Origin: Dactylorhiza incarnata
Lineage: Eukaryota; Streptophyta; Magnoliopsida; Asparagales; Orchidaceae
Reading direction: 5' to 3'
NCBI GenBank assembly: GCA_033032865.1
Contig: JAWHQI010000040.1
Location: 7,175,001 to 7,239,000 of the forward strand
Length of the DNA: 64,000 nt
In this document: in pieces, positions 20,545-33,470 of the stretch
Layout of the letters: each line of letters begins with the position of its first letter
How positions within the stretch are numbered: position 1 is the stretch's first letter
Translations under genes and position numbers: made by a program
Notes under the pieces: model-generated
Told to the model about the DNA's origin: nothing
The model's input: the letters and a program-made list of their open reading frames with translations, nothing else
Databases searched by the model: none

Positions 20545-21787
20545 CTAGCCAAGGGTGGAAGATTTGGCAACTCGATGTAAAGAATGCCTTCTTGTATGGC
20601 GAGATTGACAAGGATATCCTCATGGTTCAGCCACCTGGATATGTGTCAGAAGTTCATCCAGTACACGTCTGCAAGCTCAAGAAGTCTCCTTACGGGCTGA
20701 AGCAAGCGCCTCGGGTGTGGTATGGGAAGTTCGCAGAATACCTCCTATTCTGCAGATATTTTGCTTCAGATTCAGAATCGATTCTATTCATAAAGAAGAT
20801 CAGAGAGATGCAAGTCTTGGTGTTGTTGTACGTTGATGACATGATCATCACGGAGAACTCAGAGGCTGAGATTGCTAAGCTTCGGGCTGAATTAGCTATC
20901 AGATTTGAGATGAAGGATCTGGGGAGCTTCACCATTTCCTTGGACATGAGGTGGAGAGGAAAGAGAGTGGTGTGCTTGTTTCCTAAAAAGGCTATGCGGA
21001 ACAAATTATGAAGCGATTCGGCATGGAAGGAGGGAAGAGCAGCTCTACTTCACCGGAGGTTGGTTTAAAACTTCGGCGGGATGAGGGGAGGATTCTTTCT
21101 GATCCATTGGTGTTCTGGGCTCTTGTTGGGAGTCTGATATATCCGACGATTACCAGGCCGGATATTGGCTATGTAGTTGGCAGGGTAAGTCGGTATATGG
21201 AGGAACCACGGAAACCTCATCTGGTGGCGGCAAAGAGTATTCTGAAGTACGTGAAGTCGACCTCAAACATGGGTCTCCTTTATGGGAGAGACATGGGCTT
21301 TTATTTGCATGGATACATGGATGCCGATTATGTGGGATACTCAGACGATTGGAAGTCGACGTCTGTTTATGTTTTCTTATGCGGATCGACAGTTATTTCA
21401 TGGTGCAGCAAGAAGCAGGATTCAATGTCCGCCTCTACCACTGAATCGGAGTACAAGGCTTCGGCCTTGGCAGCTCGGGAAGCCATCTGGCTTAGGAGAT
21501 TGGTGGAGGAAGTCCATAAGGAGGTGTGAGGTCCTACTCTGCTTCGTGATGACAATGAGAGTGCTCTCAAACTGGTTAATAATCCAGTATGTCATGCTCA
21601 AACCAAGCATATCGAGATCGAGCATCATTTCATTTAGGAGAAGGTGCTGGAAGGATTTCTGATGGTTGAGCATGTGCAGTGCGAGGACAATATCGCTGAT
21701 ATCTTCACAAAGCTGCTGGCGAAGGGACCATTCACTCGGTTACGAGGTCTGCTTGGGCTGACTTCCACTTCTCACTTCAAGGGGGAG
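20545..21787 (+). pseudogene. pol: E4 copia reverse transcriptase and RNase H remnant
   Basis: Reads WKIWQLDVKNAFLYGEIDKDI, then YGLKQAPRVWY and YVDDM (RT catalytic) in one frame to 21011. A shift near 21000 leads to the frame 21008-21529 with SLIYPTITRPDIGYVVGRVSRYM, DADYVGYSDDWKS (RNase H) and STTESEYKA. A TGA at 21527-21529 interrupts RNase H, and the remaining codons (ESALKLVNNP..HIEIEHHF, then ADIFTK) run to the polypurine tract TTCAAGGGGGAG with further stops. Homologous to E1 pol. Confidence 0.85.
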
Positions 21788-21877
21788 TGTTGAAATTGTT
21801 GAAGTGAGGAGTGAAGTGGAGGTCAGGCGGTCTGAGCAGGTAGACCGGGCAGTTTGGTAAACCGCGAAGGTTGGGCA
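21788..21877 (+). repeat. E4 3' LTR, first piece
   Basis: Starts TGTTGAAATTG right after the polypurine tract and is interrupted by E6. Confidence 0.8.
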
Positions 21878-23119
21878 TCTTGGATCGGTAGGCTCCCTTA
21901 GAGGGGGTGAATAAGGGTTTTAAAAACTTATATTATATTTTGAAATACTTGAAAAATTAGGAGATTGAAATAGTGATTTAGAATGAAGATCTAAATTGTT
22001 TTATAATGAAAGAGTAAGAAATAAACAAAATGAAGATCTAAATTGTTTTATAATGAAAGAGTACGAAATAAACAATTTAGAGAAATGAAGAGTAAATCAA
22101 TTTCATTATAAAAAGAGACATGATTATTATTGATAAAAATTGATTACAAAACTAAATTTCTATGACGCTATAAATCAAAGGCGAATAAGTGAAAATCCCT
22201 TTTTGTTTTCTATCCCAACTCATATCCCCACGAACCGGTGGCCCTAGCCTATCCTTCCCCGGATACGGCCTCAAGCTGCTCTAGCCGATCCTTCCCAGGA
22301 TATGGCCTCGAGCACACCTAGACCTTACCTAGATCTAGTCGCCAACACGAGGCAAATTTCTGCCCTAAGTCCTACCCAGACCTAGTCGCCAACACGATGC
22401 AAGTTCAGTAAATGTTTACAAGAAAAGATGTGAAATAAATAACAATAATATAAAACTCCCTATATGGATCTCTTGGAGAAGTAGACGAAGACCCACAGAG
22501 TATGATCGTAGTCGATGCGGTCTTTCGTCACGATGATGACGTATGTTGAAATCATCTCCACGGATCTCCTTAAGCCTTCATGGATTTGTGGGAGTATCTA
22601 TCTGAACCTTCCTCTATATGATATGGCATGAAGCTCTGGAATTTGGGAGTGGGAGAGGATGAAGAATACGGATCGAAGGGCTCCTTTTTATATCCTTGGA
22701 GCTAGCGCCAGCACTAACTCTACCATCCCGCTATCCCAGATTAGGCAATATTATCTGCGTGAGAATACTTCATTTTAAGCAAGTCGGGCGCCTTCCTCTT
22801 GTGCATTATGCTACCGCCTGCGCTAGTAGATACCGCCCGCGCTAGCTGCTACCGGCTGTGTTAGTTGTTATCGTCTGGCACTAGCACCTTCTATAACTGC
22901 TTTCGAAATTTTCTCAAATCAAAGCTAGCGTCGGCGCTAGCGCTAGGTCCAGTGCTAGCGGGCATGTTGGAATTTTGGCTTCAAATTTTGGCGCAACTTT
23001 CTTATGTTATCCATGAGTCATGTGGACTTGTTTTCCTGCACACTTAAACACACAAGATCAAATACACATAGGATTTGTTATTCTCAAACCTAAGAGATGC
23101 GGAAGACCATGTTCCAACA
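21878..23119 (-). repeat. E6 3' LTR (about 1242 bp)
   Basis: On the minus strand it begins TGTTGGAACATGG. A GCTAGCGC/GCGCTAGC-rich array lies at 22698-22968, directly upstream (minus sense) of TATAAAAA at 22685-22692. The opposite end carries CCCTCTAAGGG next to the primer-site end. Confidence 0.88.
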
Positions 23120-25352
23120 AACTCCCCCTTTTGATAATAACATATCCATTAATGATAAATCAGAGCATTAATATATAAGCATGATGAAAACTATTTGTGT
23201 GTGTGTGAAAATGATGACTTAGGATAATTGTCGTTTTTGGTATTTAGAATCGCTCCCCATAAATACATGCTTCCCCTAAGTGAATGCTCCCCTAATATGT
23301 AAGCTATCATCTTAATTAATCATGTTAGTTTTCCATTTTGATAGCGGTGAATATTTATCATGTTAGCTCTCCCTCTTTTGTTATTAACAAAAGTGGGTAA
23401 AGGAAGCAAGAGACAAAAAAATTTTTGATAATAAGATAAGGCATGATCGAGTTTTTTAGAGGAAAGGAAATGTTACGGAGTTGTAATCATAATAATTTTC
23501 ATAGGAATAAATCAGATTTGTTAGCATAAATATTTTCATAGAAATATATCAGAGTTTTTTAGCATAAAGAGAACAATATAAAATTTACCAAGTAACCTAT
23601 ATTATCATGTTTGTTCTCCCCCTTTATATAAGAGTTTTAAGCATAAAAAGGTAATGATTTCCATGTAACCAATCTACCCAGACAATATGTCTACTCCCTA
23701 GCCCCGTACTAAGTGACGGGTGGTCATGAGGAGCTGTATACTTGTCGTAGGTTGGGGTGTTAGTCCCATATGCAAACAATAGAAAATACTCAGCCTATCA
23801 CTCTTTCCCCCTAGTGCCTCGCAAGGCCCCACTGGAACCCTCCCAGGTTAAGGACAAGACATGACTTAGAGGTTAGGTTATCTAATGTCTACAACCCTAC
23901 GCCCCCCCCCCCCCCCCCCCCCCCCGCGCTATGGTGAGATATGAAGTCATGGGAAAATAATCATTGGAAACATTGAGCGTTTGAATCTAATGATGAGTTC
24001 ATAGCCTATGGGTTTATATTTTTATTTGAATTTTTAAAGAAAAGCTCACATAGCTAATCCATTAATAAATCAAAGTTTTAGCATTGCAGAAGACTTAACA
24101 TTTTGGAATAAATAAGAACATCCTTTTAGCAATTAGGAACTCAAAACACAATTTGATTTGAAATTCAAGAAGATGTTTTTATAAGCAATATGTCAGTTGT
24201 TGGAGGAGTGTTTAACATAAAATTGATATTTGTGTCAGAACAACCAATATAAATTATACCATGCAAGTCGGCCATTTGTTGAAAAAGGAATTTTGAGATT
24301 TAAGACTTTGATATAAGCATGAAAGCGCAAGGTTAAAAATACATGGTGATGATGCGGAAGACTTATAAAAAAATAAGAAACATCTTTTTGTAATCATGAC
24401 GATTCACAAAAAGATATATGAGTTAAATTCCAAAAATGAAAATGTTTTTGTAAATCAATTTGTATTTAAATTCTTTAAGTTTGACAATAAAGTAATCAAG
24501 CATGAAATAATGTTATCAAAAAGAGATTACTACAATGTTATTTTAATTTACAAATTCAAAACATACAAAACATTGTAGAGAGCATGCTAGATTATCTAGT
24601 GCATTTATAAATAAAGAGGAGTATAGAATTTAGCATTAGGATCCAATGCTCATGAGAAGAAGTGTTATGGAAGATAATGATGTGCACATAAGTGTATTTT
24701 GAATAGAGTAAACAAATAATTTATTCAAAAATACAAGACATGTAGAGTAAAGCGCACAATAAAACACAAATAATTTTACTTCCACACACTTCAATGTACA
24801 TAGAAAAAAATGTACAACAACCAAGGTGCTTTGCACATACAATGCTCATTAAGACTTATTAGGGTGAAAAGTAGTGCTTGGGGGATCACACACTTTATTT
24901 TTCAATATTGATTTTTTTGTGATCCGGTGTACTTAAGAATAAGTAATTTAAAAATGATGGTTTGCACAAGACACTTTACTATTCTTTCCAAGGTGCTCAA
25001 CCTCACAATGCTTATTAAGACTTATCAGGAGGCTCAAGTACAGCTTGGTGGAGTTATCTTTGTCAATTTATTTCATGATTATTTTTTTGTACAAAGTTCT
25101 CCGAATACACTTGTTTTGCAAACCAACGTAATTTGAAAGGACAACCACTTTTCTTAAATATTTAGAGTGCAAGTAAAGGTGGTGTAGGTAAGATACTTGT
25201 GCAAAATTTAATTCATTATACAGTTACAATTCATAAGCGAGCATTCTTAGATTACAAACACAAGTAGACTTTGCCAAAATAAGTGAGTGAATAAAAATCA
25301 TTATCAACCATAAAACATTTACTCATACTTAGAGGCATGCTAAGCTTGGTTC
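23120..25352. other. E6 interior, 3' part, non-coding
   Basis: AT-rich with no supported gene. It holds the polypurine tract, a GC-richer island at about 23690-23930 and a run of 24 C at 23902-23925. Short frames here are not convincing. Confidence 0.6.
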
Positions 25353-26715
25353 TGTTGGACATGTGTGTCACATCCTTTTGTTTGAGAATAACAAATCCCA
25401 TATTGTATTTGATATTGTTTGTAGTGTGTTTATAGTGTGTAGGAACTATAGGTGCAATACTCCACAGGTAGTAGGCAGCATGGAAACAATTTTTGAAAGG
25501 AGCAGTTCCTTAGCGCTACCGCCAGCGCTATCGCTAATGCCAGGCGCTAGCTCAGTTGGTTCCGTTTCAGCGGTTTCATCTCAGCGTCCGTCTCAGCGGT
25601 TAGCCTCATCTCAGCGGTTCCTTAGCGCTACCGCCAGCGCTAGCGCTACCTCCTGGCGGTATCTCAAGTTCGTGCACAGCGCCACGCCTTCGACGGTTCC
25701 GCAACCGCTCAACACAACTGCTACCGCCAGCGCTAGCACTACCGCCAGCGCTATCTCAAGTTCGTGCACAGAGCCACGCAGCCGACGGTTCCGCAACCGC
25801 TCAACACGATTGGTACCGCAGGAGCAATCAGCTACCGCAGGCGCTAGCTCCAAGAATTATAAAATGATGTATTCTCTCTCATTTTGGGTGAGAACTTCCA
25901 GAGAGGTTGCTAGTGCCACAATTCCAGTGTTGTTATGCTGCCGAAGATGGATCTCCCACAAAAAGCTTAAGGAGAATTCTGGAGGAGGACTACATCACGC
26001 TACATCCGAAGGACGATCGCTTCGACCTTGCTTATACTACAGCGATCCTTCATCTCTGACTTCAGAAGATCTCATATAGGGAGTTTTATTATTGTTTTCA
26101 TTATTTCCATTCCATAATTTTTGTAACCGTTTAGAGAATTCACCTTGTTTTGGCGACTAGGTCTGGGTAGGACTTAGGGGGAAATTCACCTTGTGTTGGC
26201 GACTAGTTCTAGGTGATTAGATCTAGGGGGCTCGAGGCCATATCCGGGGAAGGATTGGCTAGAGCGGCTTAAGGACTTATCCGGGAAGGATAGGCTAAAG
26301 CCAACCGGTTCGTGGGGATACGAGTCGGTATAGAAAAGGAAAAATTATTTACATATTTGTCGCCTCCGATTTCAACCGATATTGAAATCAATTTTTGTAA
26401 ACACCTTTTCATATTATATAATCATGTCTCTATTTTTGTTTACTTGATTTCTCTCATTTGGCGTAATCTCTATTATATTGTATTCTAAGTTTTCAATTCT
26501 AAATCTAAATTGTTTATTTCAATCTCTTTCATCATAAAACAATTTAGTACTTGTTTCTAAAATTGCAAATCATAATTTTTCTATTCATTTAGCTAAATTG
26601 TTATTTTACCTTCACATATTATAAAACAATTTAGTAATTATCTTAAATATATAAAAAGAATTTTTATTCCCTTATTCACCCCCCCCCCCCTCTAAGGGCG
26701 CCGTAAGATCCAACA
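25353..26715 (+). mobile_element. E7: solo LTR of a SIRE-like relative, inside E6
   Basis: Starts TGTTGGACATG, ends GATCCAACA, and is flanked by exact GGTTC duplications (25348-25352 and 26716-26720). Its first 90 bases resemble the E6 LTR (GTTTGAGAATAACAAATCC). A GCGCTACCGCCAGCGCTAGC-type array at 25505-25852 ends at TTATAAAA (25858-25865). The opposite orientation to E6 and the exact duplications show a separate insertion followed by LTR-LTR recombination. The frame at 25363-26079 is a product of the array. Confidence 0.9.
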
Positions 26716-26720
26716 GGTTC

Positions 26721-28451
26721 TACACAACCTTTTCATTACAATTGGTGCACATGAGTAGATATATCAAAGCATTATAAAAACAATGTTCAATGTAGTTTTA
26801 AAAGATGAATTGTAACATTGTAGATGGTCTAAATGATGGGTTAAATCATGCTTGATTTTCAATAAAGTCCATACAGTATTTTTGATATTTTGAAAAATTA
26901 ATTTGATTTAAAGTTTGAACTCATAAGATTGATCTTGGACTTCCCGAGGTCTACCCTGTGAAGGGTTCGCCCGGTACTAGGAGATGTGATGGGATGATAG
27001 CTCAAATCTCCCTTTCACAAGATACATGTAAATAGAAAAGTTAAGTTCAAAAAATAATTTTTGATACTTGTTTTTGTTTTATATTTTTGTATTTGATTTT
27101 TGCATATAGAAATAGAAATCAAAAAATAACCAAAGAGAATTTTTTTTTGTAATTTGGCTTTTGTAATTTTGTATTTTAATTTTTCAAAAAACAATTAAAG
27201 GCAGAAAGGAAAAAATAATTAGTACATATAAAATAAAATATTTTTAGTGATTTTTTAGAATTTTAAAATTACAGAAAATCGGACACATGAGCTAGCACCG
27301 GCATTAGGTTTGTTCAATGTAAGACCTGTCTAATGAAGTGAAGAGACGAGAAGAAATCGCAAAACATTGTTGAAGTTAACATTTTAGAACATGGGCTCGA
27401 TATTCATTAAAGCTCCATATACATTAAACCTTAATTCTTGAGTTTTGCACAACCATTTAAGCTTAATATTATAGGATATGCAAACAAAGAAGACATGATT
27501 GAACAAAACAGATATGCATGATTTTAGTGATAATAGATTGGTCATTTATAAATGAAAACCTGACTTTTACTTTTGATTTAATTTGATTTTCAAACTTCAT
27601 TTAGGCTTTATGGGACAAAGTTAAATTTCAAATATTATATTAGATGACCATGCCATGATATATATTTTCTTATATCTTCATTTTGATTTTTCTAATGCTT
27701 ATATTTATCAATATAATGTATGTTGAAAATGATAGGAAATGTAAGCACAGGATATCATTGTTCAAAAAATACCAAATAAGCATGATTTAAATGATTTTAA
27801 TGTAAAGTGATGTTCATGCATAAAAATAGGTTTAAGAATTATTTATGTACTATGGACTTCTAAAAAAAATTGAAAGAGAAAAAATGAAGTTCATGATTTT
27901 ATTAATTTAGATAAATATCTCATAACAAATTTAGAGTTTGATTCATATGGATAATATAAGATATTTATAAGCAATGAATATAAGAAAAATAGATAGGTCA
28001 TCAAAATAAAATATGATTTAGAATTTTGATCAATTTGATTTATAAACTCATTAAGTTTTAAGAGATAAGATCATATTTCCAATAATATATAAGATGACCA
28101 TAACATGATTGCTTAAAAACTTAAGAAAACAAAAAGGAAAATAAAAAGAAATTAAAGCATATCATGAAGTAGAAAAATTTGTATATTTCATTTTGAAAAT
28201 ATTCTACTTCATGCATTTGGTGATACCTAATGAATAAGAGATTTAGGTATCCAAAGAAGACCAAGTGTGGTGATTCCTTTTGGTACCCAATTATAACGTG
28301 TATGTTTGTGTGTAGTTACTGATGAATGGGTCCTATCATGTGAAGTTAATGTTTCATTTTTAATTTTAGGTTTCCATTCAAAATTTGGTTTAATGTTATT
28401 CTTATGTATCAGATTTCCATTGTGATAATCTTTATATTGATGATTATGATT
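26721..28451. other. E6 interior, middle part, non-coding with one conserved element
   Basis: AT-rich. The only clear feature is copy 1 of the ~90-nt conserved element (26933-27022). No pol-like frame was found. Confidence 0.6.
26933..27022 (-). ncRNA. Conserved ~90-nt structured element, copy 1 (E6, downstream of gag)
   Basis: In element sense it begins TCTTGT and ends CCAAGA (five of six pairs). It contains CCTAGTACC, GCGAACCCTTCAC and CTCGGGAAGTC, shared with the other four copies. Whether it acts as RNA is inferred from the conserved ends, not shown. Confidence 0.5.
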
Positions 28452-29730
28452 TTAATGATTATTGAAAGTATTGTTCATAGGAAATTTGTGCAATTTTAAT
28501 TTTGAGTCGGGAGAAACATGATTTTGTAAATAATGATGATTTTGATTTTGATTTACAAATACTTTGGGTTTCTTACTCCCTTTATTAGGCTTATTTAAGA
28601 TATTCATCTTCATCTTCAACTTGTTTTTAGATATAGCTTGATATTGGGAATTTGTATTTATAATTTTCATAAGCAAGTTGATTTTTGATTTTAATTCATC
28701 ATTCTTGATCTTTAGATTATGCCTAGATTTATTATAAGCTATTGCGCTATTTTTAAGAGTAGAAACAATATAGTCAATATGATTTGGATAGTCACTTCTA
28801 AATTCCTCAAAAGTTTCGTCCATCTCTTTGATTTCAATTTTATAATTTTGGCATGTAGCACAATCACTTTTCAAAGATGAATTGTCTAAAGATAATTTTT
28901 CATTATGTTCTTTTATAAAAATAAGTTCTTTTTCAAGTTTCTTGAATTTTTCTTTAATATTATTACAATAAAAACAAGGTTTTGTATTTTCAATTGAAGA
29001 ACAAGATGGAGAAACCTCGTCACAATTAGATTCTAAATTAACATTAGCTTTTAACCTCTTATTTTCTAAACGTAAATTTTTATTAGTAATTTTAATTTCT
29101 TGATCTAACGTTTAGCCATTTTTGTATATTGAAACTAGAGATAGAAGTTATCACACAAGAAGAAGAATTAGACTTTCTTACAACGCTATTGGAAGTGGCA
29201 AAATGTGAACATGATGTTCCTTCGTCATCTTTTAGGTCTTCCTCCTTCATAGATGAATTTTCATCTTCTTTTTCTCTTGATGTATTGCTCTCTTCTTCTA
29301 AGTTAATTTCCATGATCTCCATGGTTTTGCTACGAGAGATATCTTCTTGAATAATGGTGGATGCTTGTATGTCCTTCTCCTGCTGTGTTTATTCCATACC
29401 TGCGAGAGGAAGATCATACATTTCTTCAAGAAATTTCCATTCTTTGTATGCACTAGAAAAATAATATATTAATTTGAAAACTTCATTTGATAGACCACAA
29501 AATAAATAGTGTTTGGCTTTTGCATCTAGATGACATTCCTTTCTATTTGATTCATTCGTTGGTCTTACTATTGCTAAATTCCATGCTTCGATATCTAAAG
29601 TTTTAATAAATCTTTCCATTAAAATTTTCCACCCTTTATAATTTGTCTCTTTAAATAAAGGTGGTGCTAGTGAATTTTCTTCTTCATAAAAATTTGCCCC
29701 ACTAATAGAAGTGAGATCATGAGACGACAT
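28452..29730 (-). pseudogene. gag: E6 SIRE-like Gag, split by stops/shifts
   Basis: Begins at ATG 29728-29730, about 35 bases after the primer site. The first piece (29389-29730) is a copia Gag N-terminal domain (LFKETNYKGWKILMERFIKTLD; LDAKAKHYLFCGLS). Then comes an acidic Glu/Ser-rich stretch (29092-29322). The last piece (28452-28874) is Lys/Asn-rich with heptad-like charge patterning and CATC near its start, typical of the long C-terminal region of SIRE-type Gag. A TAG at about 29389 and at least one further break separate the pieces. No protease follows. Confidence 0.75.
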
Positions 29731-29779
29731 TATTCCCGATTGTTAAGCGGATTTGGAATAAAACCGCTCTGATACCACT

Positions 29780-30977
29780 TGTTGGATCGGTAGGTGCCCT
29801 TAGAGGGGGGTGAATAAGGGTTTTAAAAACTTATATTATATTTTGAAATACTTGAAAGATTAGGAGATTGAAATAGTGATTTAGACTGAAGATCTAAATT
29901 GTTTTATAATTAAAGAGTAAGAAATAAACAATTTAGAGAAATGAAGAGTAAATCAATTTCATTACAAAAAGAGACGTGATTATTATTCATAAAAATTGAT
30001 TACAAAACTAAATTTCTATGACGCTAGAAATCAAAGGCGAATAAGTGAAAATCCCTTTTTGTTTTCCATCCCGACTCGTATCCCCACAAACCGGTAGCCC
30101 TAGCCTATCATTCCCCAGATACGGCCTCAAGCCGCTCTAGCCAACCCTTCCACGGATATGTCCTCGAGCACCCTCTAGACCTAACCTAGATCTAGTCTCC
30201 AACACGAGGCGAATTTTTGCCCTAAGTCCTACCTAGACCTAGTTGCCAACACAAGGCGAGTTCACTAAACGTTTACAAGAAAAGATGTGAAATAAATAAC
30301 AACAATATAAAACTCCTTATATGGATCTCTTGGAGAAGTACACGAAGACCCACGGAGTATGATCGTAGTTGATGTGGTCTTTCATCACGATGATGACGCC
30401 TGTTGAAATCTTCTCCACGAATCTCCTTAAGCCTTCAAGGATTTGTGGGAGTATATCTCTGAACCTTCCTCTATATGATATGGCATAAAGCACTGGAATT
30501 TGGGAGTGGGAGAGGATGAAGAAGACGGATCCAAGGGGTCCTTTTTATAGCCTTGGAGCTAGCGCCTGTGATAACGCTACCACCGGCGTTATCCTAGATT
30601 AGGCAATATTCTCTGCGTGAGAATCCTTCATTTTAAGCAAGCCGGCCGCCTTCCTCTTGTGCTTTGCGCTACCGCCTACGCTAGTAGATACCGCCCGCGC
30701 TAGCTGCTACCACCTGCATTAGCTGTTATCGCCTGGCGCTAACACCATCTATAACTTCTTCCAAAATTTTCTAAAATCAGAGCTAGCACCGGTGCTAGCG
30801 CTAGCGTCGGTGCTAGCAGGCATGTTGGAATTTTGGCTTCAAATTTTGGCGCAACTTTCTTATGTTATCCTTGAGTCTTGTGGACTTGTTTTCATGCACA
30901 CTTAAACACACAAGATCAAATACACATAGGATTTGTTATTCTCAAACCTAAGAGATGCGGAAGACCATGTTCCAATA
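29780..30977 (-). repeat. E6 5' LTR (about 1198 bp)
   Basis: Same family and order as the 3' copy, with TATAAAAA at 30542-30549 (minus) and the GCTAGC-type array at 30553-30822. Confidence 0.88.
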
Positions 30978-30982
30978 GGGCG

Positions 30983-31942
30983 GTCTGGAAGGTTGACTGC
31001 GCAGGTTGTCTTCCCGCGTTGGACTGGTGGGTTTACAGTTGGCCTTGGCTTCTCGGCTATCTGGGCATATTGATGATATAGTCAGCGCCTTGCAAGTTGT
31101 CCGGGCGACTTGTTCTCATAGTTGGCGGACTGCTCTGCCTGCTTGTCTCGGTAAGTCGGGCGAGTTATTTGTTACCCGCTGTTGTGGTGGGCGGTTATCA
31201 TATCGCTGTAGGCGGTGAAGACACTACTTCTCGCGCCTATAAATAGGACCTCCACCGGAGCAAAGAATGCAGTGAACAGTAAGTGAGAGCTCACGGTTTG
31301 TTTGTGCGGATAGAAGTTTCTGTTCATGCGGCTTGAGACGTGCCTTTGCTGTGTTCATATGTTGTGCGGCTTGCTTGTGGTTTTGGTTTAATCACAGTAG
31401 ATCGCAGCAGATAAGTCAGTAGCAGTCAGCGGAGGGTAGAAGCAGGAGGACGCAGTTAGCGACAAGGCAGTTTCTCTTCAGCTCATTTCCAGCTTTCAAT
31501 AAAGATCAGACCACGGCGGTTAGGCTGTTTACATTTGCTGATCCGTACTTCTGTTCAGTTCAGCAGCTGTGTTCGTGGTTAGGAGAGGCCAAGTGACTGC
31601 GGTCAGGCGGCCTTGCTAGGGCGAACAGAGTCAGCATTGGAAAAATGGACAGTCCACATGTTGAGTTGCGGGTTGGCGACTTGGCGGTTTGTGCGGACAG
31701 CTTTGTTAGTCGGGCGGCTTGGTGGGTTGAATTTGTAACTGCAATCTTCTTGTAGTTTGTTTCTTTCTCCTCTTTTGGTGTACTAGTAAATCATGTCTCG
31801 CCATGTATACCTCGCAATGTATAGAAGATTGTAGTCAATCGAGATTCTCTTGCCTTCATTCATTCTGGTTTCTCGTGCTTGGTATGGTTGAAGTGTTCCT
31901 GCGACATAGTTCCCGTTTTCCGCTTCTCAGAATTTTTTAACA
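30983..31942 (+). repeat. E4 3' LTR, second piece
   Basis: Resumes GTCTGGAAGGTTGAC after E6, with GCGGTCT words, TATAAATA at 31238-31245 and an end near AATTTTTTAACA. The end is placed by comparison with the E1 and E4 5' LTRs. Confidence 0.72.
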
Positions 31943-32474
31943 TAGTTTCTGAGAAATTTCAACATAACTCTATTGTCGACGTTGCGTCGATTACTTATCG
32001 ACGTAACCGTCGAGATGAAAACTTCATTGTGAACTTCATTGTCTGCGTCGAATTGTAGTCGTCATTGCGTCGACCTCAGATGGCTTCGACGGATACTTCC
32101 TTCTGCGTTGAATTGAAGTCGAGGTTGTGTCGACTTCTAAAATAACTTTGACATGCTCCTTTATCTACGTCGACTCCTATTCGACGTAGCATCGACTTGA
32201 TATGCTTTAACAGAGAGATTGAGTTGCTTGGACTTCTAGTCTGAGTTGCGTTGACAGCAAGTCGAAGTTGCGTCAAATTATATTCGACGCAAGTATTGAT
32301 TCAACTCAGATTGTGATTGCCCTGACCTAGTCTTGACACTCTAAGTTGAGTGTGACATCCCGATACATCTAATGATCAGATTACCCTTACTATACAATGT
32401 GGGTAATAAACCTAGAATGTAAAATTACTTATAAGTAATTTGTTAAGTTAAATCACAAGGGGTTTTTCCCAACA
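31943..32474 (-). repeat. E8: copia LTR fragment, same family as E10 LTR
   Basis: The right end ..TTTTTCCCAACA and the preceding ~270 bases match the E10 LTR (37198-37341). It is truncated at the E4 boundary. Contains a GTCGAC/TTCGACG palindrome-rich stretch (31970-32300). Confidence 0.7.
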
Positions 32475-33470
32475 TCCATCCTCCTGACTCGAGCAATACA
32501 TCACTAGCAATCGTCTATAAACTTACCAACACTATCGTCGGATTCTACTAGATTCATGAATTATGAGTAGAATAAACAGTACTCACACAACTAGAAAATT
32601 ATAAAACTAAATGCATGAGAAAAAGGTAATTCTACATGAATTTTAACACGATACGCGAGCACTCGACTAAGAGCACTGCAAGAGTTAACATGTTACTCCA
32701 CCACATAATCCTATGCCAGCATCTTCCAATCACAAGCAAAAATAATATTTACCTGAGACGCATCGACAAATAAGCGCACGCTCAAGCGGGTGTCGTGGTG
32801 TGCGTGGCAATGAAAAAAATATACAAGTTTAAGCTGAAATCAAAAAGTGCTTATGACATGCTTGCAATAGTGCACGTGAGTGGGCCTAGAAAATGGCACT
32901 CCCCCAGACTTAAACTAAACAGTGCAACACAAGATATAACCTTGAAATTCAAAAAAAAGGGCTAGGGAAAGAGAGAACACAATGCTCAACAAGTGAGCAT
33001 ACCAGAAGACGCGTGTAAATCTAAGGCAATGTCGTAGCTTCTGCCATTCAGAAAAAGAACCTGTAGGGGTGAGCTCCTCCAAAACAAAAGAAAATAGACA
33101 AACTAAAATGAAATGCAACTAACTAAATCAAACTAGATAAGATGAAAATGCATGAAAAGTAAGATAACTACTGGAGTTATTGTCTTCCCAGCACGACTTA
33201 TTCAGAAAGTAGGGTTCTAGCTGATGAGAGTATGGAATGAGAAGTGTACATGCAACTGTTCGAATACCCGTGTCAGTAACGGGTTCCGATATGGTGAAAA
33301 ATAGTTGCCCCTCTACCTAAATAATCATACCTGCTCCTTACAGTTAAAGGGAAGAGAATGTAAGAAGAGGAGGAGGAATCCTCGCTCATCTCACCAAAAT
33401 AATCTTTGCCCAGCAATGTGTCATTGACAGGGAGGAAGTAGGAGGAGAAGGCAATAAATGGGGCTTCCTC
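32475..33470. other. E9 interior, 3' side, non-coding
   Basis: Resembles the E11 3' interior. Contains CTCCCCCAGACTTAAAC near 32900, a polypurine-tract-like sequence on the minus strand. Nothing else recognised. Confidence 0.5.

Larger units (their letters stand above)
21878..30977 (-). mobile_element. E6: SIRE-like copia element with Gag only, no pol seen
   Basis: Minus-strand element with 5' LTR 29780-30977, primer site TGGTATCAGAGCGG (minus of 29764-29777), gag 28452-29730, polypurine tract at 23120-23133 (AAAAGGGGGAGTT on the minus strand) and 3' LTR 21878-23119. Flanks are GGGCA (21873-21877) and GGGCG (30978-30982), a duplication with one change. After removing solo LTR E7, the interior is about 5.3 kb, AT-rich, and shows no protease, integrase or RT similarity in any frame I read. 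This fits a non-autonomous element. Confidence 0.85.
15708..31942 (+). mobile_element. E4: Ty1/copia family A, plus strand, broken by E5 and E6
   Basis: 5' LTR 15708-16889, primer site TGGTATCAAAGC from 16890, gag 16979-17577, E5 in place of the middle of the element, RT to RNase H 20545-21770, polypurine tract 21777-21787, and 3' LTR 21788-21877 plus about 30983-31942. Integrase and most of protease are missing. No clean 5-bp duplication is seen (AGTGG on the left, TAGTT on the right), so the ends may have been altered. Confidence 0.82.

Noticed and set aside
25363..26079. 238-codon frame rich in Ser/Ala in E7
   Set aside because: Mostly the translation of the GCGCTACCGCC array of a solo LTR, crossing its TATA box.
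31943..32474. E8 as the continuation of copia fragment E3 beyond E4
   Set aside because: E3 is coding on the plus strand and should resume in RT; 31943 onward is LTR sequence of the minus-facing E10 family.
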